From Paraconexibacter antarcticus (GTDB lineage Bacteria > Actinomycetota > Thermoleophilia > Solirubrobacterales > Solirubrobacteraceae): a stretch of 64,000 nucleotides of DNA. Under the pieces are notes generated by a model. The model saw only the letters and a list, made by a program, of their open reading frames with translations. It did no database searches and was not told the DNA's origin. Where the stretch lies: the NCBI RefSeq assembly GCF_024220175.1, contig NZ_CP098502.1:1178001-1242000 (forward strand). Direction: 5' to 3'. How positions within the stretch are numbered: the first letter of the stretch is position 1; the number at the start of each line of letters is the position of its first letter. A program made the translations under genes and the position numbers. Shown here in pieces: positions 17,399-24,425 of the stretch.

Positions 17399-18526
17399 GT
17401 GAGTGTCGACGTCCGCCCGGTCACCGGCGGTCGGGACCTGAAGGCGTTCATCGATCTTCCGTTCCGGCTGCATGCTAACCACCCGCTGTGGATCCCCCCG
17501 CTGAAGGTCGAGCGGCGGATCTTCCTCAACCGGAAGCTCAACGCGTACTTCAAGCACGCGGACGCCGAGTACTTCCTCGCGCGGCGCGAGGGCCGGGTCG
17601 TCGGGCGGATCACCGCCCAGATCAACCACTCCTACAACGAGTACCACGGCCGGCAGTACGGCAACTTCGGCTTCCTCGAGTTCGAGGAGGACCCGGAGGT
17701 GCTCACCGCGCTGCTCGGCGCCGCCCACGCCTGGCTCCAGGCCCGCGGCATGACGCGCATGATCGGCCCGATGGACTTCGCGATGAACGACGAGTGCGGT
17801 GTCCTCATCGAGGGCTTCGACCTGCGCCCGATGATCCGGCAGCCGTGGCACCCGCCGTACTACCAGCGGGTCATGGAGGAGGTCGGCCTCGAGAAGGCGA
17901 TGGACCTCTTCATGTGGAACCTCGAGGTCGCCGACCGCGACCGGATGCTGCCGGTCCTCTTCGAGCTCGCCGACCAGGTCGAGCCGAAGCACGGCATCCG
18001 CCTGCGGAAGATGACCCGCCGCAGCCTGCGCAAGGACCTCGACGTCTTCGGCGACATCTACAACGAGGCCTGGAAGCGCAACTGGGACTTCGTCCCGTAC
18101 TCCAAGGAGGACCTCGACGCCCTCGCCCAGGAGACGCAGCTCGTCTTCGACCGCGACTGGATGATGGTCGCCGAGCGGATCGACACCGGCGAGGCCGTCG
18201 CGAGCGCGATGACGTTCCCGGACGTCAACCAGGTCCTCGAGAAGATGAACGGGCGCCTGCTGCCGTTCGGCTGGCTCTACTTCCTGCGCCGCAAGAAGTA
18301 CATGAACCGCGTCCGCGTCGGCTGGCTCGGCGTCAAGCCCGAGTACCAGCACACCGGCGTCGCCGCCAAGCTCTACGTCGAGCACTTCGACATGGCGGCC
18401 GCCACGGCGTTCAAGGGCGGCGAGATGGGCTGGATCCTCGAGACGAACAAGCCGATGAACCGCGGCATGGAGGCCATGGGCGGCCGGATCGTCAAGAAGT
18501 ACCGGATGTACGAGCGGGTCTTCTAG
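17399..18526 (+). CDS. GNAT-fold acyltransferase resembling bacterial ceramide synthase
   Basis: This 375-residue protein starts at GTG 17399. It resembles the large GNAT-like proteins typified by the N-terminal pattern DLPFRLHANHPLWIPPLKVE, then HADAEYFLARREGRVVGRI and NHSYNEYHGRQYGNFGFLE, and a C-terminal acyl-CoA-binding-type motif around GVKPEYQHTGVAAKLY. The GNAT-like ceramide synthase of Caulobacter belongs, as far as I recall, to this type, and N-acylates a long-chain base. Divergence from the serine-palmitoyltransferase-like gene by 18 nt is strong context. It overlaps the convergent methyltransferase at the stop codons. The general GNAT call is firm; ceramide synthase is inference. 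Confidence 0.65.
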   Translation: MSVDVRPVTGGRDLKAFIDLPFRLHANHPLWIPPLKVERRIFLNRKLNAYFKHADAEYFLARREGRVVGRITAQINHSYNEYHGRQYGNFGFLEFEEDPEVLTALLGAAHAWLQARGMTRMIGPMDFAMNDECGVLIEGFDLRPMIRQPWHPPYYQRVMEEVGLEKAMDLFMWNLEVADRDRMLPVLFELADQVEPKHGIRLRKMTRRSLRKDLDVFGDIYNEAWKRNWDFVPYSKEDLDALAQETQLVFDRDWMMVAERIDTGEAVASAMTFPDVNQVLEKMNGRLLPFGWLYFLRRKKYMNRVRVGWLGVKPEYQHTGVAAKLYVEHFDMAAATAFKGGEMGWILETNKPMNRGMEAMGGRIVKKYRMYERVF

Positions 18527-19182
18527 TCGCGCGGACCCGCCGCGCGCAGCTCGTGGAGGCGGACCATGGGGCGGGCGGGATCGGCCGTCGTCGTGACCGC
18601 CCACCGGCCGCCGGCCGCCACCGCCTCGAGGAAGGGCTCGGCCGTCGCCCGCGACGGATCGGCGAGCAGGACGCGCGGGGTGGCCAGCGCGTCGAGCAGG
18701 GCCAGCAGCGGGGCGACCGCGCGCGCCTCGTAGAGCACGTCGGCGGCCAGCACGAGGTCGAAGGGCCGGGCCTCCAGCAGCGGGGCAGGGTCGCGCCAGT
18801 CGGCGACCGCCGTCCGGACGTCGAGGCCCGCCGCAGCGGCGTTCGCCGCGGCGGCCGCGACGGCGTCCGGGGCCCAGTCGGTCGCGACGACGGGCGCGGC
18901 CCCCGCCCGGGCGGCGGCGAGTGCGGGCAGCGCCAGGCCGCAGCCGACCTCGAGCACTCGTCGGCCGCGCAGGTCCTCCCGGGCGACGGCGCGGGCGAGG
19001 ACGATCGCGCTCGGCCACAGCTCCGCCCAGTACGGCAGGTACTCGTCCTCGCCGAACGCGTCCTCGTCGATGAGCGCCTCGCTCGACGCGGGTCGCGTGA
19101 TGCGCAGCGGTGGGCGGCCGTCGCCGAGGTCGACCGCCTCCTCGACGAGGCCGGGGCCGGGGCCGGGGCCGGGGCCGGGCAA
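18523..19182 (-). CDS. Class I SAM-dependent methyltransferase
   Basis: This 219-residue Rossmann-fold methyltransferase has motif I VLEVGCGLALPALAAA, motif II VATDW and motif IV LVLAADVLYE, a combination typical of the METTL21/nicotinamide-N-methylase-like group of protein or small-molecule methyltransferases. The substrate is unknown. The only in-frame start is TTG at 19182, three nt after the hydroxylase stop, giving an N-terminus PGPGPGPG encoded by a GC hexanucleotide repeat. Co-transcription with the hydroxylase is very likely, so its target may be a lipid, but this is not shown by the sequence. Confidence 0.75.
   Translation of the reverse strand: MPGPGPGPGPGLVEEAVDLGDGRPPLRITRPASSEALIDEDAFGEDEYLPYWAELWPSAIVLARAVAREDLRGRRVLEVGCGLALPALAAARAGAAPVVATDWAPDAVAAAAANAAAAGLDVRTAVADWRDPAPLLEARPFDLVLAADVLYEARAVAPLLALLDALATPRVLLADPSRATAEPFLEAVAAGGRWAVTTTADPARPMVRLHELRAAGPRD
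19149..19179. repeat. GGGGCC hexanucleotide tract
   Basis: About five tandem copies of the hexamer CCGGGG make up the first codons of the methyltransferase gene and encode alternating Pro and Gly. G-runs every six bases could form a G-quadruplex. Unit gain or loss would keep the reading frame. Confidence 0.7.
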
Positions 19183-19185
19183 GCG

Positions 19186-19830
19186 TCAGCCGCGCCGCGA
19201 GCGCGCCGAGGTGCGGAACACGACGTCCCACCACGGGGCGCTGATGCCGAAGGCCGTCGTCTCGTCCTGGAAGTGGTGGCGCATGTGCAGCTCGCGGAGC
19301 TTGCGGCCGACCGGGCCCTTCGGGGCCCGGTGGTGGACGGCGTAGTGGATCATGTCGTAGGCGAGGTAGCCCGCGAAGAAGCCCGCCGACAGCGCGCACG
19401 CGGAGGCGAACGGCAGGACGAGGTTGAACGCCAGCACGAAGACCGAGCCGAGCGGGATCGACGCGCTCGGCGGCATGACGAGGCGCAGCGGGTCGTTCGG
19501 GTGGTCGTGGTGGACCCCGTGGATCATCCAGTGCAGCCGCGCGCCGAGCCTGTTGTCGGGCTCGAAGTGGAACACGATCCGGTGCAGCCAGTACTCGGCG
19601 AGGGTCCACACGAGGTAGCCGACGAGGACCCAGCCCGCGAGGTGCGCCGTCGACATGCCGTCGTTCAGGGCGAGGACGGCGAACCCGATGATGATCGGGA
19701 CGAACAGGGCCGGGACGACCATCGGCGGCACCCGGGTGAAGCGGTCCATCCACGGGGACGCGAAGATCGGCGGGGAGGCCCGCAGCTCCTCGGTGCGCGA
19801 TGCGTACGTGGACCCGTCTCCGTCGTTCAT
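19186..19830 (-). CDS. Fatty-acid 2-hydroxylase (FA2H/Scs7-like membrane di-iron enzyme)
   Basis: This 214-residue membrane protein belongs to the sterol desaturase/fatty-acid hydroxylase superfamily. Histidine clusters that bind two irons are in order: HRIVFH, HWMIHGVHH, then HYAVHH and HMRHHF. The stretch GVHHDHPNDPLRLVMPP is characteristic of the FA2H/Scs7 branch, which hydroxylates the acyl chain of ceramides at carbon 2, and less like carotenoid hydroxylase CrtZ. Four hydrophobic helices are visible. The ATG at 19830 begins a two-gene unit with the methyltransferase. With the serine-palmitoyltransferase-like and GNAT genes next door it completes a plausible 2-hydroxyceramide route. Confidence 0.8.
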   Translation of the reverse strand: MNDGDGSTYASRTEELRASPPIFASPWMDRFTRVPPMVVPALFVPIIIGFAVLALNDGMSTAHLAGWVLVGYLVWTLAEYWLHRIVFHFEPDNRLGARLHWMIHGVHHDHPNDPLRLVMPPSASIPLGSVFVLAFNLVLPFASACALSAGFFAGYLAYDMIHYAVHHRAPKGPVGRKLRELHMRHHFQDETTAFGISAPWWDVVFRTSARSRRG

Positions 19831-19907
19831 AGCCCACCGATCCTAGTAAACGCCGAGGCCGTTTCCCCACGGTCCCCTTCCCATTCGGGTCCGCCGCCGG
19901 ACAGGGG

Positions 19908-19913
19908 TAGAAT
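19908..19913 (+). promoter_or_regulatory. -10 box of leaderless promoter
   Basis: TAGAAT, a good -10 match, lies 7 nt before GTG 19921 with no ribosome site between them. Confidence 0.55.
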
Positions 19914-19920
19914 CGGCCGG

Positions 19921-20229
19921 GTGCACGTGAGCGACGACGAGGTGCTCGAGGTCGACGGTGTGGTCGAGGACGGTGACCTCGCGCCGGTCGTCGCCGAGCC
20001 CGTCGCGCGCGAGGTGACCTCCGCCCGGCCCGCCCTGCCCGTCATCGCCCAGGCCGCCGCCGTCGCCGCCACGGGGTTCGCGGCCGGGGCCGTCGCCGCC
20101 GCCGTCGTCCGCGCCGCCCGCGCCCACCGGCCGGTGAAGGCCCGGCGCCGCGCGGCCGCCCTCGGCCCCCACGTCGTCGCGACCCGGTCGTTCATCGTCG
20201 ACGTGCACATCCTCGCCCCGCGCGACTGA
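19921..20229 (+). CDS. Small protein with one hydrophobic helix, unknown function
   Basis: This 102-residue protein has an acidic N-terminus (about 30 residues), a long Ala/Val-rich helix (about 42-65) that could span the membrane, a basic patch (RAHRPVKARRRAA) and a short C-terminus. The leaderless -10 box supports GTG 19921; GTG 19927 is an alternative. No family is recognised. The next gene begins 15 nt downstream and may be co-transcribed. Confidence 0.6.
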   Translation: MHVSDDEVLEVDGVVEDGDLAPVVAEPVAREVTSARPALPVIAQAAAVAATGFAAGAVAAAVVRAARAHRPVKARRRAAALGPHVVATRSFIVDVHILAPRD

Positions 20230-20244
20230 CGTCGTGGCCGCGCC

Positions 20245-21201
20245 GTGACCCGTGCCGTCGCGCCCGCCGCACGGCCTCGCCGCTGGGCCGTCGAGGAGCG
20301 CGCCGAGCTGCGCCCGCGCTCGCCGCTGCGCCTCCCGGGGCCCGGGATGGACGGCGTCGCGCGCCGGCGCGGAGGCGTCCTCGAGCGCGCGCTCCACGTC
20401 GCCGACGTCCCGGTCGTGCTCCGCGTCGCCCAGCCCGCGCCGGACCGCGTCGTCATCGGCGCCCGGTCCGACGACCGCGAGGCGGCGCTCGAGGCGATCG
20501 CCCGCATGCGCGCGGCCCTCGGCGTCGACCACGACCTCGCGCCCTTCTACGCGCGCTTCCGGGCCGACCCGCTCATCGGCGCGTCGGTGCGCCGGAGCCC
20601 GCACCTGCGGCCGGGCGGGCGCCCCGAGCCGTTCGAGGCGCTCGCCTGGGCCGTCACCGAGCAGCTCATCGAGTACGAGCGGGCCGTGCAGATCCAGCGC
20701 CGGATCCTCCGGGCGCACGGCCGCCGGGTGCCGTCGTGGGACGGGACGGGCGTTCTCGTCGACGTGCCGTCACCCGCGGCCGTCGCGGGGCTCGCGCCGG
20801 CCTGGCTGCAGTCGTGCGACCTCTCCGCGGGGCGCGCCGCGACCCTCGTGAAGGCCGCGCGGGAGGTCGCGAGCGGGCGGGTGGACCTCCGTCACCCCGA
20901 TTACGAGCACGGCTGGCGGCGGCTGCGGGCCATCCCGGGCATCGGCAGCTGGACGCTCGACATCCTGGCGCTGCTCGGTCAGGGCCGCCTCGACCGCCTG
21001 CCCGCCGGCGACCTCGCGTTCGTGAAGTTCGTCGGGCGGGCGCAGAGCGGCACGCCGTACGGGCGCGCGACCGAGGAGGAGGTCCGCGCGTTCTTCGCCC
21101 CCTACGAGGAGTGGGCGGGCCTCGCCGGCGTCCACGCCCTGCGCGCGGGCGGCCCGGCCGCGGCGCCGATCCTGCGCGCCGCCGTCGCCGCGGCCGGCTG
21201 A
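20245..21201 (+). CDS. AlkA-like 3-methyladenine DNA glycosylase (HhH-GPD)
   Basis: This 318-residue base-excision repair enzyme has a helix-hairpin-helix (LRAIPGIGSWTLDILALL, near residues 231-248) and, 8 residues on, the catalytic aspartate in AGDLAFVK (Asp256), as in AlkA. The N-terminal half (about 1-110) would be the AlkA N-terminal beta domain. It removes alkylated bases from DNA. GTG start. It converges on the thiamine-transporter operon, with a GC palindrome in the 25-nt gap. Confidence 0.85.
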   Translation: MTRAVAPAARPRRWAVEERAELRPRSPLRLPGPGMDGVARRRGGVLERALHVADVPVVLRVAQPAPDRVVIGARSDDREAALEAIARMRAALGVDHDLAPFYARFRADPLIGASVRRSPHLRPGGRPEPFEALAWAVTEQLIEYERAVQIQRRILRAHGRRVPSWDGTGVLVDVPSPAAVAGLAPAWLQSCDLSAGRAATLVKAAREVASGRVDLRHPDYEHGWRRLRAIPGIGSWTLDILALLGQGRLDRLPAGDLAFVKFVGRAQSGTPYGRATEEEVRAFFAPYEEWAGLAGVHALRAGGPAAAPILRAAVAAAG

Positions 21202-21226
21202 CCGCGGCGACCCGGGCGCGCCCGTC

Positions 21227-22282
21227 CTACGGCGTGCTCGACGCGCCCGGCGTGCTGTCCTCGGACGGCTGGCCGCCCTCGCCGGGGAGGAACTCGTTCG
21301 TCAGCGTGGAGGAGAGCGGCGGGTGCTTCAGCAGCTTGTTCTGCTGCATCCACGTGCCGTACGCCTTCCACTCCTCCGGGTCCATGTACCCGTAGGGCTG
21401 GCTCGGCTTCGCGGGGAAGAACACGGGGAGCGTCGCCTTCACCGCGGCGAGCTGCAGGCCGCGGTCGAGGTCCTTCGACGCGGCGACGAGCGGGTCGACG
21501 CCGGCCGCCGGGTCGGCCCGGACGGCGCGCGCGCCGGCCTGCAGCGCCTGCATGAAGCGCCGGATGAGCTCACCGCGCTTGCGGACGGTCTGCTCGGTCG
21601 CGACGAACACGAGCTCGTCGTACGTCGGCACGCCCGCGTTCTCCATCCGGATGATCCGCGGGTGCTTCTTCGCGCGGGCCAGCTGGATGCCCTCGTAGTT
21701 CCAGAAGCCGCCGAGCACGGCGTCGACCTTCTTCGAGAGCAGGCTCGGCACGAGGTTGAAGCCGACGCCGACCTCCTTGACGTCCGCCGGCGGGATCGCC
21801 GCGCGGTCGAGGATCGTCTGCAGGTAGGCCGACTGGTACGGGATGCCCGCGGTGCCGACCTTCTTGCCCTTCAGGTCGGCCGGGCCGGCGATCTTCGCGG
21901 ACGGCAGTGAGATGATCGACGTGAGCGGCTTGTCGACGAGCGCGCCGACCCCCATGACCGGGAGGTTCTTGTCGCGGGCGAGGAACAGCTCGGGCTCGTA
22001 GGAGATCGCGAGGTCGGCCTTGCCGGCGGCGACGAGCTTCAGCGGCAGCGCCGGGTCCGACGGCGTGCGGATCGTGACGTCGAGGCCGGCCCGGCGGAAG
22101 TCCCCGCGGGCGAGGGCCGCGTAGATCGGCGCGTGGTCGGCGTTCGGGAAGTAGTCGAGCATGAGCGTGAGCTTCTGCATCGGCGGCGTCGCGGAGAGGT
22201 TGTCCTGCTTCTTCCCGCAGGCGGCGAGCCCGAGGGGGAGGACGGCGCACGCCATCACGGCGAGCAGGGGACGGCGGATCAC
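21227..22282 (-). CDS. Thiamine-precursor ABC transporter substrate-binding lipoprotein (NMT1/ThiY-like)
   Basis: This 351-residue protein has a lipoprotein signal peptide with lipobox LAAC (Cys22), then an NMT1/THI5-like binding fold. Characteristic stretches are LMLDYFPNADHAPIYAALA, DLAISYEPE, and GTAGIPYQSAYLQTIL. Such proteins bind hydroxymethylpyrimidine or related thiamine precursors. It is the third gene of an operon controlled by a TPP riboswitch, which makes a thiamine role firm. GTG 22282 lies in a GTGA overlap with the permease and has AAAGGA as ribosome site. The C-terminal 30 residues are low-complexity. Confidence 0.85.
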   Translation of the reverse strand: MIRRPLLAVMACAVLPLGLAACGKKQDNLSATPPMQKLTLMLDYFPNADHAPIYAALARGDFRRAGLDVTIRTPSDPALPLKLVAAGKADLAISYEPELFLARDKNLPVMGVGALVDKPLTSIISLPSAKIAGPADLKGKKVGTAGIPYQSAYLQTILDRAAIPPADVKEVGVGFNLVPSLLSKKVDAVLGGFWNYEGIQLARAKKHPRIIRMENAGVPTYDELVFVATEQTVRKRGELIRRFMQALQAGARAVRADPAAGVDPLVAASKDLDRGLQLAAVKATLPVFFPAKPSQPYGYMDPEEWKAYGTWMQQNKLLKHPPLSSTLTNEFLPGEGGQPSEDSTPGASSTP

Positions 22283-23025
22283 AGGACGGGTCCTTTCGGG
22301 GGATGGGCCCACGGGGCCACCCGGCGCTCGGCGAGCGTCAGGGCCGCGTAGAGCGACACGGAGAAGAGGGAGAGCACGACGACGGCCGCGAACGCGCGGG
22401 CCGTCTCGAGCTGCGGGATCGACTGCGTCATGAGGTGGCCGAGGCCGGACTCCGAGCCGGCGGTCTCGGCGAGGACGGCGGCGATCGCGGCGACGGCGAC
22501 GGCGAGGCGCAGCCCGGTGAACAGCGCGGGGAGCGCGGCCGGGGCCTCGACGAAGCGCAGCAGCTGCCAGCGGGAGGCCCCGAGGCCCGCCATGAGCTTG
22601 CGCTGACCGGGATCCGTCGAGGAGAGCGCGTCGAGCGTCGGGACGACGATGGGGAAGAAGCAGACGAGGGCGACGATGACGAGCTTCGGCCCGAGGTCGT
22701 AGCCGAGCCACGCGGCGAGGAGCGGGGCGACGAGGACGATCGGGACCGTCTGCGAGGCGATGAGCAGCGGGTAGAGGCCGCGGCGCAGCGCGCCCGAGCG
22801 GTGGAGGAGCAGCGCGAGCCCGACGCCGAGGACGAGCGAGACGACGAGCCCGACGCCCATCTCCTCGGCGGTGACGCGGAAGTTGTCCCACAGCAGGCCG
22901 CGGTCGTCCCACGCGGCGTTCAGGACGTCCGTGGGGGAGGGCAGGAGGAACTCGTCGATGCCGGAGAGGCCGGCGTAGGCCTGCCAGCCGCCGAGGACCG
23001 CGAGGAGGATGAGCGCGGCGAGCAT
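22279..23025 (-). CDS. Thiamine-precursor ABC transporter permease (ThiX-like)
   Basis: This 248-residue membrane protein has about six helices and a typical binding-protein-dependent permease EAA loop, GASRWQLLRFVEAPAALPAL, which contacts the ATPase. It is similar to SsuC/ThiX-type permeases. Its ATG at 23025 abuts the ATPase stop without a gap, and its stop overlaps the binding-protein start, so the three subunits are co-translated. Confidence 0.85.
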   Translation of the reverse strand: MLAALILLAVLGGWQAYAGLSGIDEFLLPSPTDVLNAAWDDRGLLWDNFRVTAEEMGVGLVVSLVLGVGLALLLHRSGALRRGLYPLLIASQTVPIVLVAPLLAAWLGYDLGPKLVIVALVCFFPIVVPTLDALSSTDPGQRKLMAGLGASRWQLLRFVEAPAALPALFTGLRLAVAVAAIAAVLAETAGSESGLGHLMTQSIPQLETARAFAAVVVLSLFSVSLYAALTLAERRVAPWAHPPKGPVL

Positions 23026-23841
23026 CTAGCCTCGCCCCGCTGCGCCGAGCGCGTCGAGGGCCCGGGCGCGGACGGCGACGACGCCCGGATCGGTCGCGCG
23101 CCGCGGGTGGGGGAGGCCGACCGGGAGGTCCGCGACGACGCGGCCGGGCCGCGGGGAGAGGACGACGATCCGGTCGGCGAGCAGCGCCGCCTCCTCCGTG
23201 TCGTGGGTGACGAGGAGGACCGTCCGCGGCTCGCGGGCGAGCGTCCCGGTGAGCCAGGCCTGCGCCTCGGCGCGGGTGATCGCGTCGAGCGCGCCGAACG
23301 GCTCGTCGAGGCAGATCGTGGGCGCCCCGGACAGGAGCGTGCGGGCGACGGCGATGCGCTGGCGCATCCCGCCGCTGAGCGCGTCCGGCCGCGAGTCGGT
23401 GAACCGGCCGAGGCCGAGCGCCTCGAGCTCGGTGCGCGCCCGCTCGCGCGCCTGCGCCTTCGGGGTCCCGGCGACGCGGAGCGCGAGGGCGGCGTTGTCG
23501 AGCGCGGTCGCCCAGGGCAGGAGCGTGTCGCCCTGGGGCATGAGGACCGCCTGGCCGACGGCCCCGACGTGGCCGGCGTCGGCGCGCTGCAGGCCGCAGA
23601 CGAGGTCCAGGAGGGTCGACTTGCCGCACCCGGACGGGCCGACGATCGCGACGACGGACCCACGCGCGATCGAGAGGCTCACGCCGTCGAGCGCGACGAC
23701 GGGCTCGGGCGCCGTCCCCGTCGCCCGCCCGAGCCGCCGCCCGCCCGCGACCGCGAACACGCGCCGGACACCGTCCAGGACGACGGCGTGGTGCTCCTCG
23801 GTGGCGACGGACGCACCGGGCGTCCGGGTCGGTGACGGCAT
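23026..23841 (-). CDS. Thiamine-precursor ABC transporter ATPase (ThiZ-like)
   Basis: This 271-residue ABC ATPase has Walker A GPSGCGKST, a Q-loop in PQGDTLLPW, signature LSGGMRQR, Walker B ICLDEPFGAL and the H-loop VTHD. A farther upstream ATG at 23859 lies inside the TPP riboswitch, so I place the start at ATG 23841, directly after the aptamer's closing strand. The aptamer's GGGAG could then double as the ribosome site, giving TPP-dependent translation. It is the first gene of the three-gene transporter operon. Confidence 0.85.
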   Translation of the reverse strand: MPSPTRTPGASVATEEHHAVVLDGVRRVFAVAGGRRLGRATGTAPEPVVALDGVSLSIARGSVVAIVGPSGCGKSTLLDLVCGLQRADAGHVGAVGQAVLMPQGDTLLPWATALDNAALALRVAGTPKAQARERARTELEALGLGRFTDSRPDALSGGMRQRIAVARTLLSGAPTICLDEPFGALDAITRAEAQAWLTGTLAREPRTVLLVTHDTEEAALLADRIVVLSPRPGRVVADLPVGLPHPRRATDPGVVAVRARALDALGAAGRG

Positions 23842-23842
23842 G

Positions 23843-23935
23843 ACTCCCTTCGCGGGCATGACCCCACAGGTTCGAAGGGTCTGCGCAGGACGCTGCGCAC
23901 TCTCAGCCGAACGGACCTCCGGCTCCCCTGTGTGC
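23843..23935 (-). promoter_or_regulatory. TPP (thiamine pyrophosphate) riboswitch
   Basis: Read on the minus strand, the sequence runs GGGGAGCC (23928-23921), a hairpin leading to CTGAGAG (near 23905-23899), a second helix, ACCCTTCGAACCTG, then GGTCATGCCCGCGAAGGGAG ending at 23844. These are the conserved blocks of the THI box (GGGGUGC, CUGAGA, ACCUG and the AUGCC-GCG-AGGGA closing strand) in the right order and spacing. It directly precedes the transporter operon, consistent with repression by thiamine pyrophosphate. Confidence 0.9.
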
Positions 23936-24020
23936 TCTTGCCCCAGAGCATGACAGCAGGCCGCGACAGGCGTACCGTTCGCGGTCGCGGGCCGACCATC
24001 ACGACCACCCGGGGGACCAC

Positions 24021-24410
24021 ATGAGCCAGACCATCGCCGAGCGCCTGCTGCGCGCCGCCGCCGACGGAGACCGCGAGACCGCGGCCGCGGCGCTCGCCGC
24101 CGACGTGCACTTCCGCGGGCTCACGCCCCGCAAGACCCCGTCCGCCGACGACCGCGACGGCGTCCTGCAGATCATGGGGAACTGGTTCGAGCACTTCGCC
24201 GGGTTCGAGGCGATCGAGGACGGGACGGTGCTCGACCGCCGCTCGATCCGCTACCGCGTCCGCGTCGAGGACCCGGAGGAGGGGACGCTCGTCTTCGAGC
24301 AGCAGGCCTACTACGACGCCGACGAGGACACCGGCGAGATCACCTGGATGCACGTCGTGTGCTCGGGCATGCGGCCGCTCGTCCCGGCCGCGGCGCCGGC
24401 GGCCGCCTGA
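24021..24410 (+). CDS. SnoaL/NTF2-like protein
   Basis: This 129-residue protein has the cone-shaped NTF2/SnoaL layout: an N-terminal helix pair (AERLLRAAADGDRETAAAAL), a strand with FRGLTP, a helix ending in WFEHFAGFEAIE, and three long strands. Such proteins are small-molecule binders or enzymes, or stress proteins; no catalytic set is evident. ATG 24021 has GGGGGA 5 nt upstream. It is divergent from the thiamine operon and convergent with the VWA gene, 15 nt away. Confidence 0.7.
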   Translation: MSQTIAERLLRAAADGDRETAAAALAADVHFRGLTPRKTPSADDRDGVLQIMGNWFEHFAGFEAIEDGTVLDRRSIRYRVRVEDPEEGTLVFEQQAYYDADEDTGEITWMHVVCSGMRPLVPAAAPAAA

Positions 24411-24425
24411 CCGCGGACGCCGCCG

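Noticed and set aside
19186..19830. Hydroxylase as carotenoid beta-hydroxylase (CrtZ)
   Set aside because: The histidine spacing and the PNDPLRLVMPP segment match FA2H/Scs7 better, and no carotenoid genes are nearby.
23842..23859. Thiamine ATPase starting at ATG 23859
   Set aside because: That codon lies within the conserved TPP aptamer sequence; the start after the aptamer fits better.
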